40,910 bases of DNA from Gammaproteobacteria bacterium (lineage in GTDB: Bacteria > Pseudomonadota > Gammaproteobacteria > DSM-19610): the NCBI GenBank assembly GCA_026197075.1, contig JAPHQV010000031.1:1-40910 (forward strand), in the 5' to 3' direction. Below the pieces are notes generated by a model. It did no database searches. It saw only the letters and a list, made by a program, of their open reading frames with translations, and was not told the DNA's origin. Positions 1-11,351 of the stretch are shown here, in pieces. A program made the position numbers and the translations under genes. The first letter of the stretch is position 1. Each line of letters begins with the position of its first letter.

Positions 1-67
1 GCCGCGTCCATGCGGCCGACACCCGCCGGCAGCCAGGCCACCCTCGCGCTGTCACGGTGAATAGTCA
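1..67. repeat. Left-edge spacer between nuoL and the expected nuoM, with a palindromic repeat
   Basis: Downstream of the nuoL stop the sequence holds a small hairpin (GCCGC, 6-base loop, GCGGC at 1-16) followed by CCGACACCCG. The same hairpin-plus-tail occurs inside the nested element at 34545-34648, so I read this as a cut-off copy of that repeat family. An ATG overlapping the nuoL stop (TGATG) opens a frame to the window edge. Its first residues ([16 protein letters not shown]) do not look like the hydrophobic start of NuoM and part of it is repeat sequence, so I do not call it a gene. nuoM is expected further left. Confidence 0.5.
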
Positions 68-2065
68 TCATCTCCCCGGCCACACGAACCAGGACAGCAA
101 CAGCAGCAGACCGATGATCATGCTGAAGGCATAGGTATAGAGGTGGCCGGTCTGGATATGGCGCACGATCCCGGCCACCGCGCCTACCAGGCGCGCACTG
201 CCATTGACCAGCAGGCCGTCGATCAGCAGTGCATCACCGGTCTTCCACAGGCGATTGCCCAGGCGCTTGGCGCCTCCTGCAAACACCGCCTGGTTGAAAT
301 CATCGGCCCCGTACTTGTTTTCCAGCAGACGGTGGATACCGCTGAAGCGCTGCGCCAGTGTCGTGGCGATGGCGGGGTTCTTCATATAGATGTACCAGGC
401 GGTGAACACGCCTGCCGCCGCCAGCCAGAAGGGCGGCACCATGACGCCGTGCAACACGAAACCAAGGATGCCGTGGTAACCGGCGCCGAGTTGGGCCAGC
501 ACGTCGCGCTCGGGGTTCACATGCAGTACACCGTCGAAGAAATCACCGAACAGCACCGGACCGATGGCGTAACCGGCGATCACCGAGGGGATGGCCAGCA
601 GGATCAGCGGCACGGTGACCACCCAGGGGCTTTCACGCAGGTGCTCGCGGGTGTGGTGGTCCATGCGCGGTTTGCCGTGGAACACCAGGAAGTACATGCG
701 GAAGCTGTACAGGGCGGTGACGAACACGCCGATCAGCACCGCCGCGTAGGCGTAGCCGGAACCCGGGATCTGCGAGGCGTGCACCGCCTCGATGATGCTG
801 TCCTTGGAGAAGAATCCGGAGAAGAAGGGTGTGCCGATCAGCGCCAGGGAGCCGATCAGGGAGGTGATCCAGGTGATGGGCATGTACTTGCGCAGGCCGC
901 CCATCTTGCGCATGTCCTGTTCGTGGTGCATGGCGATGATGACCGAGCCTGCCGCCAGGAACAGCAGCGCCTTGAAGAAGGCATGGGTCATGAGGTGGAA
1001 GATACCCGCGGCGTAGGCGGATGCGCCCAGGGCCACGGTCATGTAGCCGAGCTGGGACAGGGTGGAATAGGCCACCACCCGCTTGATATCGTGCTGCACC
1101 AGGCCGAGGAAGCCCATGAACAGGGCCGTGGTGGCGCCGATCACCAGCACGAAACTCAGTGCCGTGACGGACAGTTCGAACAGGGGCGACATGCGCGCCA
1201 CCATGAAGATGCCGGCAGTGACCATGGTGGCGGCGTGGATCAGCGCCGAGATCGGCGTCGGGCCTTCCATGGAATCGGGCAGCCACACGTGCAGCGGCAC
1301 CTGGGCCGACTTGCCCATGGCGCCGATGAACAGCAGGATGCAGATCAGCGTCATGAGCGACCAATCCACGTCCGGGAAGATGCTGATCTTCAGGTGGGCC
1401 AGGTGGGGCGCGGCGGCGAACACGTCGGCGTAGTCCAGGCTGCCGAAATACATCACTACCGCCGCGATCCCCAGCAGGAAGCCGAAGTCCCCCACCCGGT
1501 TGACCAGGAAGGCCTTCATGTTGGCGAATACCGCCGTGGGACGGTTGAGCCAGAAGCCGATCAGCAGGTAGGACACCAGGCCCACCGCCTCCCAGCCGAA
1601 GAACAGCTGCAGGAAGTTGTTGGCCATCACCAGCATGAGCATGGAGAAGGTGAACAGGGCGATGTAGCTGAAGAAGCGCTGGTAACCGTTGCGGCCGGCC
1701 TTGCTGTCGGCGGGCCAGTTGTGCAGGTCGTCCTTCATGTAACCGATGGTGTAGATGTGCACCATCAGGGACACGAAGGTCACCACCACCATCATCAGGG
1801 CGGTGAGGTTGTCCACCAGGAAGCCGATCTCGAAACGGATGCCGTCGGACACCATCCAGGTGTAGACCGACTCGTTGTAGACCGCGGCCCCGTCCAGGGC
1901 ATGGTGCTTGAACACGAACAGGGACAGCAGGCAGGAAATACCCACACCGAGGATGGTGACCGAGTGGGCCCCGACGCGGCCGATCCAGCCACCGAACAGG
2001 CCGGCGATGATGGCCCCCAGTAGCGGTGCCAGGACGATGAGGAGGTAAATGGTATCCATGCTCAT
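68..2065 (-). CDS. nuoL: NADH-quinone oxidoreductase subunit L
   Basis: Large antiporter-like membrane subunit at the distal end of the complex I arm; it couples quinone reduction to proton translocation. The 665-residue product is the usual length and has about 15 hydrophobic segments. Visible family signatures are [18 protein letters not shown] in the first third, with the conserved glutamate of the proton channel, and [20 protein letters not shown] followed by [13 protein letters not shown]. The start ATG overlaps the end of nuoK by four bases (ATGA), so translation is probably coupled. It is the last nuo gene in the window; nuoM and nuoN should follow to the left. No frameshift or missing key residue was seen. 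Confidence 0.97.
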   Translation of the reverse strand: MSMDTIYLLIVLAPLLGAIIAGLFGGWIGRVGAHSVTILGVGISCLLSLFVFKHHALDGAAVYNESVYTWMVSDGIRFEIGFLVDNLTALMMVVVTFVSLMVHIYTIGYMKDDLHNWPADSKAGRNGYQRFFSYIALFTFSMLMLVMANNFLQLFFGWEAVGLVSYLLIGFWLNRPTAVFANMKAFLVNRVGDFGFLLGIAAVVMYFGSLDYADVFAAAPHLAHLKISIFPDVDWSLMTLICILLFIGAMGKSAQVPLHVWLPDSMEGPTPISALIHAATMVTAGIFMVARMSPLFELSVTALSFVLVIGATTALFMGFLGLVQHDIKRVVAYSTLSQLGYMTVALGASAYAAGIFHLMTHAFFKALLFLAAGSVIIAMHHEQDMRKMGGLRKYMPITWITSLIGSLALIGTPFFSGFFSKDSIIEAVHASQIPGSGYAYAAVLIGVFVTALYSFRMYFLVFHGKPRMDHHTREHLRESPWVVTVPLILLAIPSVIAGYAIGPVLFGDFFDGVLHVNPERDVLAQLGAGYHGILGFVLHGVMVPPFWLAAAGVFTAWYIYMKNPAIATTLAQRFSGIHRLLENKYGADDFNQAVFAGGAKRLGNRLWKTGDALLIDGLLVNGSARLVGAVAGIVRHIQTGHLYTYAFSMIIGLLLLLSWFVWPGR

Positions 2066-2367
2066 CCTTTCATGCTGTCCAGGTCTTCGACATTGATGGT
2101 CTGGCGGTTGCGGAACAACACCACCAGGATGGCCAGACCGATGGCAGCCTCGGCCGCCGCCACGGTGAGGATGAAGAACACGAACACCTGGCCGGCGATA
2201 TCATCGAGGAAATAGGAAAAGGCGACGAAATTCATGTTCACGGCCAGTAGCATGAGCTCGATGGCCATGAGCAGGATGATGATGTTCTTCCGGTTGAGGA
2301 AGATGCCCGCCACGCTGATGGCAAACAGGATGGCGCCGATGATCAGGTAATCCGAGAGTGCGATCAT
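2062..2367 (-). CDS. nuoK: NADH-quinone oxidoreductase subunit K
   Basis: Small antiporter-like membrane subunit of complex I (101 residues, three transmembrane helices), homologous to MrpC. Two membrane glutamates needed for proton transfer in this family are present: Glu37 in [10 protein letters not shown] and Glu74 in [13 protein letters not shown]. The start lies 10 bases after the nuoJ stop and the stop overlaps the nuoL start. Length and sequence are typical, so the call is firm. Confidence 0.97.
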   Translation of the reverse strand: MIALSDYLIIGAILFAISVAGIFLNRKNIIILLMAIELMLLAVNMNFVAFSYFLDDIAGQVFVFFILTVAAAEAAIGLAILVVLFRNRQTINVEDLDSMKG

Positions 2368-2377
2368 TCTTGTTATC

Positions 2378-2983
2378 CTATTGCTTCTTTTCCGCGGACA
2401 TCTTCACCACCCGCAGGCGATCCGCCTTTTTGGCCTGCACCTGTTTGGCAGGATCCTGGTAACGGGTCTCGGGCCGGCGCCGCATGGTCAGCACGATGGC
2501 GGCGATGATGGCCACCAGCAGGATGACCGCGGCGATTTCGAAGGGGTACACGTAATCGGTATAGAGCACGCGCCCCAGCTCCGCGGTGTTGCTGTAGCCC
2601 TCGGGATGACGCGCGGGAATGGCCACCTGGTCCGGACCGAAATAACGCACACCGACGATGGCGACCATCTCGAACAGCATCAGGGCGGCGACCGCCAGGC
2701 CCACGGGCAGGTAGCGGATGAAACCCTCACGCAGCGGTGCGCTGTTGATGTCCAGCATCATCACCACGAACAGGAACAGCACCATGACCGCGCCCACGTA
2801 GACCAGCACCAGCACGATGGCCAGGAACTCCGCCTCCAGCAGCAGCCACAGGCCCGCGCAGGTAAAGAAGGCCAGCACCAGGTGCAGGGCGGCATGCACG
2901 GGATTGCGCGCGGTCACCACCCGCCCGGCGGCATAGACCAGGATCGCGGCGAAGGCATAGAAAATGATACGTTCAAAACTCAT
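2378..2983 (-). CDS. nuoJ: NADH-quinone oxidoreductase subunit J
   Basis: Membrane subunit of complex I with about five transmembrane helices in 201 residues, lying between NuoH/A and NuoK in the proton-translocating arm. The conserved block [20 protein letters not shown], whose third helix changes conformation during turnover, is intact near residues 57-76. A charged cytoplasmic tail rich in Lys and Arg ends the protein. It sits 21 bases after nuoI and 10 bases before nuoK in an unbroken operon. Confidence 0.96.
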   Translation of the reverse strand: MSFERIIFYAFAAILVYAAGRVVTARNPVHAALHLVLAFFTCAGLWLLLEAEFLAIVLVLVYVGAVMVLFLFVVMMLDINSAPLREGFIRYLPVGLAVAALMLFEMVAIVGVRYFGPDQVAIPARHPEGYSNTAELGRVLYTDYVYPFEIAAVILLVAIIAAIVLTMRRRPETRYQDPAKQVQAKKADRLRVVKMSAEKKQ

Positions 2984-3004
2984 GTGGTACGCCTGTCAGA
3001 ATAA

Positions 3005-3493
3005 TCACCGGTATGCCGCATCTTCGGTCCTGTCCGCCGCGATCTGGGCTTCGTATTTGTCGCCAATGGCCAGCAGCTTGTCCTTGGTCATGATCTGTTC
3101 ACCGCGATTCTCGAAGTGGTATTCGAAAATACGTGTCTCGACGATGGAGTCCACCGGGCAGGATTCCTCACAGAAGCCGCAGTAGATGCACTTGAACAGG
3201 TCGATGTCGTAGCGGGTGGTGCGCCGTGTGCCATCCGCGCGCGGCTCCGCCTCGATGGTGATGGCCAGGGCCGGGCACACCGCCTCGCACAGCTTGCAGG
3301 CGATGCAGCGTTCCTCGCCGTTGGGGTAGCGGCGCAGGGCATGCAGACCGCGGAAGCGCGCCGACTGCGGAGTCTTCTCCTCCGGGTACTGCACCGTGAT
3401 CTTGCGGCGGAAGAAATGCCGACCGGTCAGGCGCAACCCCAGGAGCAATTCCCAGAGAAACAGGCTTTTAATGTATTGGGCGATCGCGTTCAT
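3005..3493 (-). CDS. nuoI: NADH-quinone oxidoreductase subunit I (two 4Fe-4S clusters)
   Basis: Ferredoxin-type subunit of the complex I peripheral arm that carries electrons over clusters N6a and N6b towards NuoB. In 162 residues it has two classical CxxCxxCxxxCP motifs: Cys63, 66, 69, 73 ([12 protein letters not shown]) and Cys102, 105, 108, 112 ([12 protein letters not shown]). The amphipathic N-terminus ([17 protein letters not shown]) fits attachment to the membrane arm. It starts 3 bases after the nuoH stop. All eight ligands are present. Confidence 0.97.
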   Translation of the reverse strand: MNAIAQYIKSLFLWELLLGLRLTGRHFFRRKITVQYPEEKTPQSARFRGLHALRRYPNGEERCIACKLCEAVCPALAITIEAEPRADGTRRTTRYDIDLFKCIYCGFCEESCPVDSIVETRIFEYHFENRGEQIMTKDKLLAIGDKYEAQIAADRTEDAAYR

Positions 3494-3496
3494 GGC

Positions 3497-4531
3497 CTAC
3501 CCCGCTGTCCCGCTGAACCAGGGACCGATGCCGAGCACCACCGCGGCGCCTTCCACCAGCAGCCAGACGATGGTGATGGGAATGAACACCTTCCAGCCCA
3601 GGCGCATGATCTGGTCATAGCGATAACGCGGGAAGGTGGCGCGGAACCAGAGGAAGAACAGCAGGAACAGGCAGGTCTTGGCCAGCAGCCAGACCATGCC
3701 CGGTACCCAGGCGAACAGTCCTTCCAGGACGGGGATGCCCTCGAAGGGCGACAGGTAGCCGCCCAGGAACATGACCGCCGTCAGTACGGAGATCAGGATC
3801 ATGTTGGCGTATTCGGCCAGGAAGAAGATGGCGAAGGTCATGCCCGAATATTCCACGTGGAAACCGGCCACGATCTCCGACTCCCCTTCCGCCACGTCGA
3901 AGGGCGCGCGGTTGGTCTCGGCCACGCCGGAGATGAAGAAGATCACGAACAGCGGCAGCAGGGGCAGCCAGAACCAGTGCACCAGGCTGCCGCGCTGGGC
4001 CTCGACGATCTCCACCAGGTTGAGGCTGCCGCCGGCGATGAGCACGCCGACCAGGGCGAAGCCCATGGCGATTTCATAGGAGACGATCTGCGCCGCGGAG
4101 CGCATGGCGCCGAGGAATGCATACTTGGAGTTGGCCGCCCAGCCGGCGATGATCACCCCGTACACGCCCACGGAACTGAGCGCCAGGATGTACAGCAGGC
4201 CGGCGTCGATGTTGGCCAGCACCATGGTGTCACTGAAGGGGATCACCGCCCAGGCCGCCAAGGCCGGCGCGATGGACAGCACCGGCGCGATCACGAACAG
4301 GAAGCGGTTGGAATTGGTGGGGATGATCACCTCTTTCATCAACAGCTTCAGGGCATCGGCGATGGGCTGCAGCCAGCCGCGCGGCCCGACCCGGTTGGGG
4401 CCGATGCGCACCTGCATGTAGCCGATGATCTTGCGTTCGGCGAAGGTGAGGTAGGCCACGGCCAGCATCAGCGGACCCACGATGGCCGTGATCTTGGTAA
4501 GGGTCCAGGCGAGTTCCAGCAGGGTATCCAT
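3497..4531 (-). CDS. nuoH: NADH-quinone oxidoreductase subunit H
   Basis: Membrane subunit that forms most of the quinone-binding chamber where the two arms of complex I meet. I place the start at the ATG giving [13 protein letters not shown] (344 residues), because the longer open frame upstream only reads antisense-like sequence over nuoG. Family signatures are [19 protein letters not shown] near residue 35 and [20 protein letters not shown] with its run of acidic residues on the quinone path. It begins 4 bases after the nuoG stop and ends 3 bases before nuoI. Confidence 0.96.
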   Translation of the reverse strand: MDTLLELAWTLTKITAIVGPLMLAVAYLTFAERKIIGYMQVRIGPNRVGPRGWLQPIADALKLLMKEVIIPTNSNRFLFVIAPVLSIAPALAAWAVIPFSDTMVLANIDAGLLYILALSSVGVYGVIIAGWAANSKYAFLGAMRSAAQIVSYEIAMGFALVGVLIAGGSLNLVEIVEAQRGSLVHWFWLPLLPLFVIFFISGVAETNRAPFDVAEGESEIVAGFHVEYSGMTFAIFFLAEYANMILISVLTAVMFLGGYLSPFEGIPVLEGLFAWVPGMVWLLAKTCLFLLFFLWFRATFPRYRYDQIMRLGWKVFIPITIVWLLVEGAAVVLGIGPWFSGTAG

Positions 4532-4535
4532 GGGC

Positions 4536-6908
4536 TCAGGCCTTCTCCATTTCCAGCGCCCCGAAGGACAGTCCCAGCCCGACGCTCGCCGGTCGTGCCG
4601 CGGGCAGCCAGACGGCGCCCATGGGCACCCGCTCGTCCAGCGCCACCTTGATGAGCACATGTGCCTTGCCCTGGGATACCAGGGCGGTATCGTCTTCCGC
4701 CAGTCCCAGGGCCCGCGCCTGTTCCGGTGCCAGCCGTGCCCGGGCATCGGCGCCATCGGCGGTCTGCTGCAGGGCGCTGGCACGGCGCACCAGGGCATCC
4801 ACGCCATAGGGGGACAGATCACCGATCCGTTCCAGGGATGGATTGGCCGCCTCGGCAACGGCGCCCGACTGCCAATGGGTGCTTGCCTTGTAATCACCAA
4901 GGCGTGCGCGCAATTCGTCACGTACCTGTTCCGAGGACTGGTAGTCGAAGCCCTCGCACTCCAGCAGATTACCCAGTACACGCAGGACCTTCCAGGCCGG
5001 CCGGGCCTCGCCCGGCGGCGTGCTGGCGCCGGGGAAACTCTGCCAGTCGCCGGCGGCATTGACATAGGTGCCGGAGGTTTCGGCAAAGCCGGCGATGGGC
5101 AGGATCACATCGGCATAGTGCAGGGTGTTTTCATTGGCATAGAGACCCAGGGCGATGACGAAGTCCGCCTGCTCCATGGCCTTCAGCGCCGCATGGGAGT
5201 CGGCACAATCGAATTCCGGTTCCACGTTCAGCAACAGGTAGGCACGCCGCGCCTGTTCCAGCATGGCGCGGGCGTGCAGGCCGACCTTGCCAGCCTGCGC
5301 GGCACCGGCCGTGCGATGGGGCACCAGGCCCGCCAGCCAGGCGCCGGCGCTGTTGGCACCATCGGTGAGGTAGCCCAGCTCGGCATCGGTTTCCCCGGCG
5401 ATGTACTGGGCCAGGGCCTGCAGTGCGGAAAAGGCGGGGTGATGCAGGGCGGTCAGGCCCAGCAGCAGGCGCGGCCGCTTGGCCTCCTTCAGCACATTGA
5501 CCATGGCCTGGTGGTGAGTGGCGCACTGCACACCCTCCACCAGCCCCTGCAGGGCGGCGGGTACGGTGCCATTGAGGCAGCGGGCCACGCCGGCCAGTTC
5601 CCGGACCATCTGGCCCGGTGGCACGATGCGCTTGTGGGCCACCGGGAAGGTAACGTCGTAGTCCACCGGGTTGAGGAACATCACCCGCGCGCCCTGCTGG
5701 GCCGCCTTGCGGATACGCAACCCGGCGATGGGTTGGTCCTTGCGCGGATTGGAACCGATGACGAGGAAGGCATCGTGCTGTTCCAGTGCCTCCACCGACG
5801 AACCGAGGCCGGGATACAGGGGCGCCCCTTCCTGGTTGGTGAAATCCTGCTGGCGCAGTCGGTGATCGCGATTGTGCCAACCCTGGGCCTCGCACAGGCG
5901 GGCCAGCAGGTGCAATTCCTCCAGGGTGGCGCTCGGCGAAGCCAATACGCCCAGGTCGTCACCACCCAGTTTGCGCAGGCCACCGGCGGCGAACTGCAGT
6001 GCCTCGTCCCAGCTCGCCTCGCGCCACTGGCCCTGGCTCTTCAACATGGGAACCTGCACCCGGTCCGGCGCATACAGTCCCTGGTAGCTGAAACGGTCAC
6101 GATCGGAGATCCAGACCTCGTTCACCGCTTCGTTCTCGCGCGGCACCACGCGCATCAACTGGCCGCGCCGGCTGTGCAACTGGAGATTGGAACCGATGCA
6201 ATCATGGGGAGAGACGCTCGGGCATTGGCCCATTTCCCAGGCACGAGCACGGAAGCGGAATGGCTTGGAGGTAAGCGCGCCCACCGGGCACACGTCGATG
6301 ATGTTGCCCGACAGTTCCGATTCCAGGTTGCGTTCGATGTAGGTGCCGATCTCCACCCGTTCACCGCGCCCCATGCCGCCCAGCTCCGGCTGTCCCGCGA
6401 TGTGCTCCATGAAACGCACGCAGCGGGTGCAGTGGATGCAGCGGGTCATGTCGCTGGCGATCAGCGAGCCGAAGTTCTTGTCCGCCACCACGCGCTTCTT
6501 CTCGGCGAAGCGCGACACGTCGCGGCCGTAGCCCAGAGCCAGGTCCTGCAGCTCGCATTCACCGCCCTGGTCGCAGATGGGGCAGTCCAGCGGATGATTG
6601 ATGAGCAGGAATTCCATCACCGCTTTCTGGGCATTGCGCGCATAGTCCGATTCGGTGCGGATCTTCATGCCGTCCATTACCGGTGTAGCGCAGGCAGGCA
6701 GGGGCTTGGGCGCCTTCTCCACCTCCACCAGGCACATGCGGCAGTTGGCGGCAATGGGCAGTTTCTTGTGATAACAGAAACGCGGCACATCGATGCCGTG
6801 GGCATCGGTGACCTCGATGATCATGCGCCCCTTCTCGGTGCGGTATTCGCGACCATCGATCTCGATGGTGATCAGATCATCGGCCGGCACGTTGGGCGTG
6901 GCACTCAT
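4536..6908 (-). CDS. nuoG: NADH-quinone oxidoreductase subunit G
   Basis: Largest peripheral subunit of complex I (790 residues), carrying electrons from NuoF/E through several iron-sulfur clusters. The N-terminus has a 2Fe-2S site ([15 protein letters not shown] and a later Cys in PACATP), then the His-plus-three-Cys 4Fe-4S site ([14 protein letters not shown]), then [10 protein letters not shown] with a distant CPVG. The C-terminal two thirds is a molybdopterin-oxidoreductase-like domain without obvious cofactor use, as in the family. Its start overlaps the nuoF stop by four bases (ATGA). Confidence 0.96.
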   Translation of the reverse strand: MSATPNVPADDLITIEIDGREYRTEKGRMIIEVTDAHGIDVPRFCYHKKLPIAANCRMCLVEVEKAPKPLPACATPVMDGMKIRTESDYARNAQKAVMEFLLINHPLDCPICDQGGECELQDLALGYGRDVSRFAEKKRVVADKNFGSLIASDMTRCIHCTRCVRFMEHIAGQPELGGMGRGERVEIGTYIERNLESELSGNIIDVCPVGALTSKPFRFRARAWEMGQCPSVSPHDCIGSNLQLHSRRGQLMRVVPRENEAVNEVWISDRDRFSYQGLYAPDRVQVPMLKSQGQWREASWDEALQFAAGGLRKLGGDDLGVLASPSATLEELHLLARLCEAQGWHNRDHRLRQQDFTNQEGAPLYPGLGSSVEALEQHDAFLVIGSNPRKDQPIAGLRIRKAAQQGARVMFLNPVDYDVTFPVAHKRIVPPGQMVRELAGVARCLNGTVPAALQGLVEGVQCATHHQAMVNVLKEAKRPRLLLGLTALHHPAFSALQALAQYIAGETDAELGYLTDGANSAGAWLAGLVPHRTAGAAQAGKVGLHARAMLEQARRAYLLLNVEPEFDCADSHAALKAMEQADFVIALGLYANENTLHYADVILPIAGFAETSGTYVNAAGDWQSFPGASTPPGEARPAWKVLRVLGNLLECEGFDYQSSEQVRDELRARLGDYKASTHWQSGAVAEAANPSLERIGDLSPYGVDALVRRASALQQTADGADARARLAPEQARALGLAEDDTALVSQGKAHVLIKVALDERVPMGAVWLPAARPASVGLGLSFGALEMEKA

Positions 6909-8206
6909 GCGGCCTCCCCTGACTTGCGTGCGCCGGGACCCACCATGCAGCGCTTGTGTTCCACGTGGTATTCGAATTCATGGCGGAAATGCTTGAGGAA
7001 GCTCTGTACCGGCCAGGCGGCGGCATCGCCGAAGGCGCAGATGGTATGGCCCTCGATCTGGCCCGCCGCACTGACCAGCAGGTCCAGGTCCTCGGGACGG
7101 CCCTGACCTTCCTCGATGCGCTTGATGACCCGGTACATCCAGCCGGTGCCCTCGCGACAGGGTGTGCACTGACCGCAGGATTCGGCGTAGTAGAAGCGCG
7201 AGATGCGCATCAACGCCTTGACCATGCAGGTGGAGTCGTCCATGACGATCAGGCCGCCGGAGCCCAGCGCTGAACCCGCCTTGGACAGGGAGTCATAATC
7301 GATGGTGCAGTCCATGATGACGTCGGCGGGCATCACCGGCATGGAACAGCCGCCGGGAATCACCGCCTTGAGCTTGTGACCTTCGCGCACCCCGCCGGCC
7401 ATCTCCAGCAACTCGGCGAAGGGCGTGCCCATGGGAATCTCGTAATTGCCCGGCCGGTTCACGTGGCCGGAGACGGACATGACCTTCATGCCGCCGTTGT
7501 TGGGCTTGCCCAGGTTCAGGAACCAGTCGCCGCCGTTGCGCATGATGGCGGGGATGGAGGCCAGGCTCTCGGTGTTGTTGATGGTGGTGGGCCGGCCGTA
7601 GAGGCCGAAGTTGGCCGGGAACGGCGGCTTGAAGCGCGGCTGACCCTTCTTGCCCTCCAGGGAGTTGAGCAGCGCCGTCTCCTCCCCGCAGATATAGGCG
7701 CCGGCGCCCAGGTGACTGTACAGGTCCACGTCCACGCCGGAACCGAGGATGTCCTTGCCCAGCAGGCCGGCTTCATAGGCCTCCTTGAGTGCGCCCTCGA
7801 AACGCTCGAAGGGCTCGTGGTGAAATTCACCGCGCATGTAGTTGTAACCCACCGTGGCACCCATGGCGTAACAGCCGATGGCCATGCCCTCGATCAGGGC
7901 GTGGGGGTTGAAACGGAGGATGTCGCGGTCCTTGCAGGTGCCCGGCTCCGATTCATCGGAATTGCACACCAGGTATTTCTGCACCGGTGCGCTGCGCGGC
8001 ATGAAGCTCCACTTCAGGCCGGTGGGGAAGCCGGCGCCGCCACGACCGCGCAGGGCGGATTTCTTGATCTCGTCGATGACCGCTTCCTGGCTGGTCTTCT
8101 CCTGCAGGATCTTCTTCCACGCCTGGTAGCCCCCGGTCTTGAGATAGCTCTCCAGGGTCCAGGGCTGGTCGTACTGCAGGGTGCCGAAACAGACGTGGTC
8201 GGTCAT
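6905..8206 (-). CDS. nuoF: NADH-quinone oxidoreductase subunit F (NADH and FMN site)
   Basis: Catalytic entry subunit: oxidises NADH with FMN and passes electrons to cluster N3. In 433 residues the glycine-rich nucleotide loop [10 protein letters not shown] lies at 54-63, the FMN/NADH region [19 protein letters not shown] follows near the middle, and the 4Fe-4S ligands are Cys344, 347 and 350 ([11 protein letters not shown]) plus Cys390. Its start overlaps the nuoE stop and its end overlaps the nuoG start, each by four bases, which suggests coupled translation of E, F and G. Confidence 0.97.
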   Translation of the reverse strand: MTDHVCFGTLQYDQPWTLESYLKTGGYQAWKKILQEKTSQEAVIDEIKKSALRGRGGAGFPTGLKWSFMPRSAPVQKYLVCNSDESEPGTCKDRDILRFNPHALIEGMAIGCYAMGATVGYNYMRGEFHHEPFERFEGALKEAYEAGLLGKDILGSGVDVDLYSHLGAGAYICGEETALLNSLEGKKGQPRFKPPFPANFGLYGRPTTINNTESLASIPAIMRNGGDWFLNLGKPNNGGMKVMSVSGHVNRPGNYEIPMGTPFAELLEMAGGVREGHKLKAVIPGGCSMPVMPADVIMDCTIDYDSLSKAGSALGSGGLIVMDDSTCMVKALMRISRFYYAESCGQCTPCREGTGWMYRVIKRIEEGQGRPEDLDLLVSAAGQIEGHTICAFGDAAAWPVQSFLKHFRHEFEYHVEHKRCMVGPGARKSGEAA

Positions 8207-8709
8207 GACAATTCATCCAGCAACCGGTCCACCTTCTCGATGGTCAGGTTCTCGTGGTAGTGGCCGTTCACCGCCATCATGGGCCCGCCGGCACAGGCGG
8301 CCAGGCATTCCTCTTCCAGCTTGAGGAAGATGCGCCCGTCGCTGGTGGTCTCGCCCAGCTTCGCGCCCAGCTTCTTCTCCACGTGGGCGACGATATCGTC
8401 CGCTCCACAAAGCATGCAGGAGATGTTGGTGCAGATGGACACGGTATTGCGGCCCACCGGTTTCGTTTCGATCATGGAATAGAAGCTGGCCACCTCGTAG
8501 ACCGCCACCCGCGGCATTTCCAGGTATTCCGCGACGGCATCCATCATCTCGGTGCTGACCCAGCCCTGCTCGTGCTGCACGGCATGCAGGGCCGACAGCA
8601 CCGCGGAGTTCTTCTGGTCCGGCGGATACTTCGCCACCCAGTGGTCGATCTCCTCGCGGACCTTGCCCGAGAGCTTGAGGGCATCACTTTTTTGATTCAG
8701 TTCGGTCAT
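8203..8709 (-). CDS. nuoE: NADH-quinone oxidoreductase subunit E (2Fe-2S)
   Basis: Thioredoxin-fold 2Fe-2S subunit that pairs with NuoF in the NADH dehydrogenase module and holds cluster N1a. The 168-residue protein has the four ligands Cys93 and Cys98 ([12 protein letters not shown]) and Cys135 and Cys139 ([10 protein letters not shown]). Its start is separated from the nuoD stop by about 170 bases filled by an inverted repeat, the only sizeable gap in the operon within this window. Expression of E, F and G therefore relies on read-through of that element or on a promoter I cannot identify there. Confidence 0.96.
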   Translation of the reverse strand: MTELNQKSDALKLSGKVREEIDHWVAKYPPDQKNSAVLSALHAVQHEQGWVSTEMMDAVAEYLEMPRVAVYEVASFYSMIETKPVGRNTVSICTNISCMLCGADDIVAHVEKKLGAKLGETTSDGRIFLKLEEECLAACAGGPMMAVNGHYHENLTIEKVDRLLDELS

Positions 8710-8721
8710 GGAAAACCTTTA

Positions 8722-8871
8722 TTCACCGCAAAGACGCAAAGGGCGCAAAGTAATCATTTTTCACGATGCACGGTGTCAACCATACTGCAAGGATTGGCCA
8801 TGATGATCGATCCCTATTGACAGGACTTTGCCCTACAAGGGTTTTCTTTGCGTCCTTTGCGTCATTGCGGT
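8722..8871. repeat. TTCACCGCAAAG inverted repeat, copy 1 (inside the nuo operon)
   Basis: The arms 8722-8750 (TTCACCGCAAAGACGCAAAG and on) and 8846-8871 are inverted copies with about two mismatches over 26 bases, separated by roughly 95 bases of unrelated sequence. Related copies lie at 19627-19746 and 39905-40046. It fills the gap between nuoD and nuoE. The middle parts do not look alike between copies, so only the ends define the family. No coding potential was seen. Confidence 0.85.
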
Positions 8872-8880
8872 TAAAAAACA

Positions 8881-10134
8881 TCACCGGTCGATCTCGCCAA
8901 ACACGATGTCCTGGGTGCCGATGATGGCCACCACGTCGGCCAGCATGTGACCACGGGACATCTCGTCCAGTGCCGCCAGGTGGGGGAAACCCGGGGCGCG
9001 CACCTTCAGGCGGTAGGGTTTGTTGGCGCCATCGGATACCAGGTAGACGCCGAATTCACCCTTGGGATGCTCCACGGCCGCGTAGGCCTCGCCCTTGGGG
9101 ATGATGAAACCCTCGGTGAACAGCTTGAAGTGGTGGATCAGCGCTTCCATGTCGGCCTTCATCTCTTCCCGGGGCGGCGGCGCGATCTTGTAGTCCTCGA
9201 TCATCACCGGGCCGGGATTGGTGCGCAGCCAGTCCACGCACTGCCTGATAATACGGTTGGACTGGCGCATTTCTTCCATGCGCACCAGGTAGCGGTCGTA
9301 ACAATCGCCGTTTACGCCCACCGGGATATCGAAATCCATGCGGTCGTAGACCTCGTAGGGTTGCTTCTTGCGCAGGTCCCATTCAACGCCCGAGCCACGC
9401 AGCATGGGCCCGGTCATACCCAACTGCAGGGCGCGCTCCGGCGACACCACGCCGATACCCACGGTACGCTGCTTCCAGATGCGATTCTCGGTCAGCAGGG
9501 TTTCGTATTCGTCCACGCAGGCAGGGAATCGATTGGTGAAATCCTCGAGGAAATCCAGCAGCGAACCCTGGCGGTTTTCATTGAGCCGGCGCACCGCATT
9601 CGCATCGTGCCACTTGGAGGGCGCGTACTGGGGCATGCGCCCGGGCAGGTCGCGGTACACGCCGCCCGGCCGGTAATAGGTGGCATGCAGGCGCGCGCCC
9701 GACACCGCCTCGTAGCAGTCCATGAGATCTTCCCGCTCGCGGAAGGCGTAGAGGAAAATCGTCATGGCGCCGATGTCGAGTCCATGGGCCCCGATCCACA
9801 GCAGGTGATTGAGGATGCGGGTGATCTCGTCGAACAACACGCGAATGTACTGGGCGCGCAGCGGTGCCTCGATGCCGAGCAGCTTTTCCATGGCCAGCAC
9901 ATAGCCGTGTTCGTTGCACATCATGGACACGTAATCGAGGCGGTCCATGTAGCCAATGCTCTGGTTATAGGGCTTGCTCTCGGCCAGCTTCTCCGTGGCG
10001 CGATGCAGCAGCCCGATGTGCGGGTCGGCGCGCTGCACCACTTCGCCATCCATCTCCAGCACCAGGCGCAGCACACCGTGCGCCGCCGGGTGCTGGGGAC
10101 CGAAATTCAGGGTGTAGTTTCTGATCTCAGGCAT
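8881..10134 (-). CDS. nuoD: NADH-quinone oxidoreductase subunit D
   Basis: 49-kDa-type subunit that lines the quinone-reduction pocket; related to the large subunit of NiFe hydrogenases but without the metal-binding cysteines. The 417-residue product begins [20 protein letters not shown], with the quinone-pocket GPQHPAAHG loop, followed by [14 protein letters not shown]. It ends at an intact C-terminus with VFGEIDR. The start lies within the last eight bases of nuoC. NuoC and NuoD are separate proteins here, unlike the fused NuoCD of E. coli. The stop abuts the inverted repeat that precedes nuoE. Confidence 0.97.
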   Translation of the reverse strand: MPEIRNYTLNFGPQHPAAHGVLRLVLEMDGEVVQRADPHIGLLHRATEKLAESKPYNQSIGYMDRLDYVSMMCNEHGYVLAMEKLLGIEAPLRAQYIRVLFDEITRILNHLLWIGAHGLDIGAMTIFLYAFREREDLMDCYEAVSGARLHATYYRPGGVYRDLPGRMPQYAPSKWHDANAVRRLNENRQGSLLDFLEDFTNRFPACVDEYETLLTENRIWKQRTVGIGVVSPERALQLGMTGPMLRGSGVEWDLRKKQPYEVYDRMDFDIPVGVNGDCYDRYLVRMEEMRQSNRIIRQCVDWLRTNPGPVMIEDYKIAPPPREEMKADMEALIHHFKLFTEGFIIPKGEAYAAVEHPKGEFGVYLVSDGANKPYRLKVRAPGFPHLAALDEMSRGHMLADVVAIIGTQDIVFGEIDR

Positions 10135-10858
10135 CTTCAGCGTCCTGTACGGCGGGGGCGCCCGCGCCGTGTCGTTGCACGTCGTCGCGGATCACCTTGG
10201 GCACCAGCACGCGCGGTTGGATGCTGACCGGCTGGTATATCACCCGCTGCTTCTCCGGATCGTAGCGCACTTCCACGTTGCCGCTGAGGGGAAAATCCTT
10301 GCGGAAGGGATGGCCGACGAAGCCGTAGTCGGTGAGGATGCGGCGCAGATCCGGGTGACCCTCGAAGAGGATGCCGAACAGGTCGAAGGCCTCACGCTCG
10401 TACCAGTCGGCTCCGTTCCAGATCTCGATCACCGAGGGGATCACCGGCAGTTCATCGTCGGGCGCATACGCACGCACCCGCAGGCGGCGGTTGTGTTGCA
10501 CCGACAGCAGGTGATAGACGGCCGCGAAACGGCGGGCCGCGGTGGGTCGCGCCGTCGACAGTTCGTCATGGACCGCATCCAGGTACCCGGCCGTACCGAC
10601 ATTCACACCACGGCTGAAACCCTGCCCGCTGGCCTCGCTGGTACCCCATTCGGTCAGACCGTACTGGGAATAATCCACTCCGCACACATCGATGAGTTGC
10701 TCGAAACCCCAGTCATCACGCAGCGACCGCATGACCTCCAGCAGTTCCGTCACGGTCACCTCGATCGTCACCTCTCCCACGTCGACGATGCAGGCCGCCA
10801 GCCGCGACCCGAGGCGGGACTGCAGGTCAGTGGCGAAATGGTGGATGGCGTCGGTCAT
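10127..10858 (-). CDS. nuoC: NADH-quinone oxidoreductase subunit C
   Basis: 30-kDa-type peripheral subunit that packs against NuoD. The 243-residue protein carries the family signature [20 protein letters not shown] followed by [18 protein letters not shown]. It has no cofactor ligands, as expected. It starts 12 bases after nuoB and overlaps nuoD by eight bases. Length is slightly above the family's common 200-230 because of an insert around residues 75-105. Confidence 0.96.
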   Translation of the reverse strand: MTDAIHHFATDLQSRLGSRLAACIVDVGEVTIEVTVTELLEVMRSLRDDWGFEQLIDVCGVDYSQYGLTEWGTSEASGQGFSRGVNVGTAGYLDAVHDELSTARPTAARRFAAVYHLLSVQHNRRLRVRAYAPDDELPVIPSVIEIWNGADWYEREAFDLFGILFEGHPDLRRILTDYGFVGHPFRKDFPLSGNVEVRYDPEKQRVIYQPVSIQPRVLVPKVIRDDVQRHGAGAPAVQDAEDA

Positions 10859-10870
10859 TGGCTAGTGTCT

Positions 10871-11347
10871 TCAGCGGGCAATGGTGTTGGTGCGACGGAT
10901 CTTGTTCTGCAGCTGGATGATGCCATACAGCAGCGCCTCGGCGGTGGGCGGACAGCCGGGTACATAGATATCCACGGGCACGATGCGGTCGCAGCCACGC
11001 ACCACGGCATAGGAATAATGGTAATACCCCCCGCCATTGGCACAGGAGCCCATGGAGATCACCCAGCGCGGCTCGGCCATCTGGTCGTATACCTTGCGCA
11101 GGGCCGGGGCCATCTTGTTGACCAGCGTACCGGCCACGATCATCACGTCGGACTGACGCGGACTGGGACGGAACACGATACCGAAACGGTCCAGGTCGTA
11201 GCGCGAGGCGCCGGCCTGCATCATCTCCACGGCGCAACAGGCCAGGCCGAAGGTCATGGGCCACATGGAGCCGGTACGCGCCCAGTTGATGAGCTTGTCG
11301 GCGTTGGTGGTGACGAAACCCTCTTCCAGAATGCCCTCGATACTCAT
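10871..11347 (-). CDS. nuoB: NADH-quinone oxidoreductase subunit B (cluster N2)
   Basis: Holds cluster N2, the 4Fe-4S centre that reduces quinone. I start at the ATG giving [19 protein letters not shown] (158 residues), 4 bases after the nuoA stop. A longer frame adds 13 residues that read back over nuoA and are not conserved in style. Cluster ligands are the adjacent Cys37 and Cys38 ([10 protein letters not shown]), Cys102 (MGSCANGGG) and Cys132 ([14 protein letters not shown]). All are present. Confidence 0.96.
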   Translation of the reverse strand: MSIEGILEEGFVTTNADKLINWARTGSMWPMTFGLACCAVEMMQAGASRYDLDRFGIVFRPSPRQSDVMIVAGTLVNKMAPALRKVYDQMAEPRWVISMGSCANGGGYYHYSYAVVRGCDRIVPVDIYVPGCPPTAEALLYGIIQLQNKIRRTNTIAR

Positions 11348-11351
11348 GACA

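Noticed and set aside
1-68. ATG overlapping the nuoL stop as the start of nuoM
   Set aside because: The translated residues are not hydrophobic like NuoM and include repeat sequence.
143-2023. Long open frame of 626 codons on the plus strand opposite nuoL
   Set aside because: It is the antisense of a well-supported gene in GC-rich DNA; the product is His/Gln/Gly-rich with no family look. The same applies to the long frames opposite nuoG, ftsH, carB, dnaK and glmM.
8722-8871. CRISPR-like or insertion-sequence reading of the dispersed repeats
   Set aside because: No regular repeat-spacer array and no transposase frame; copies are solitary inverted repeats.
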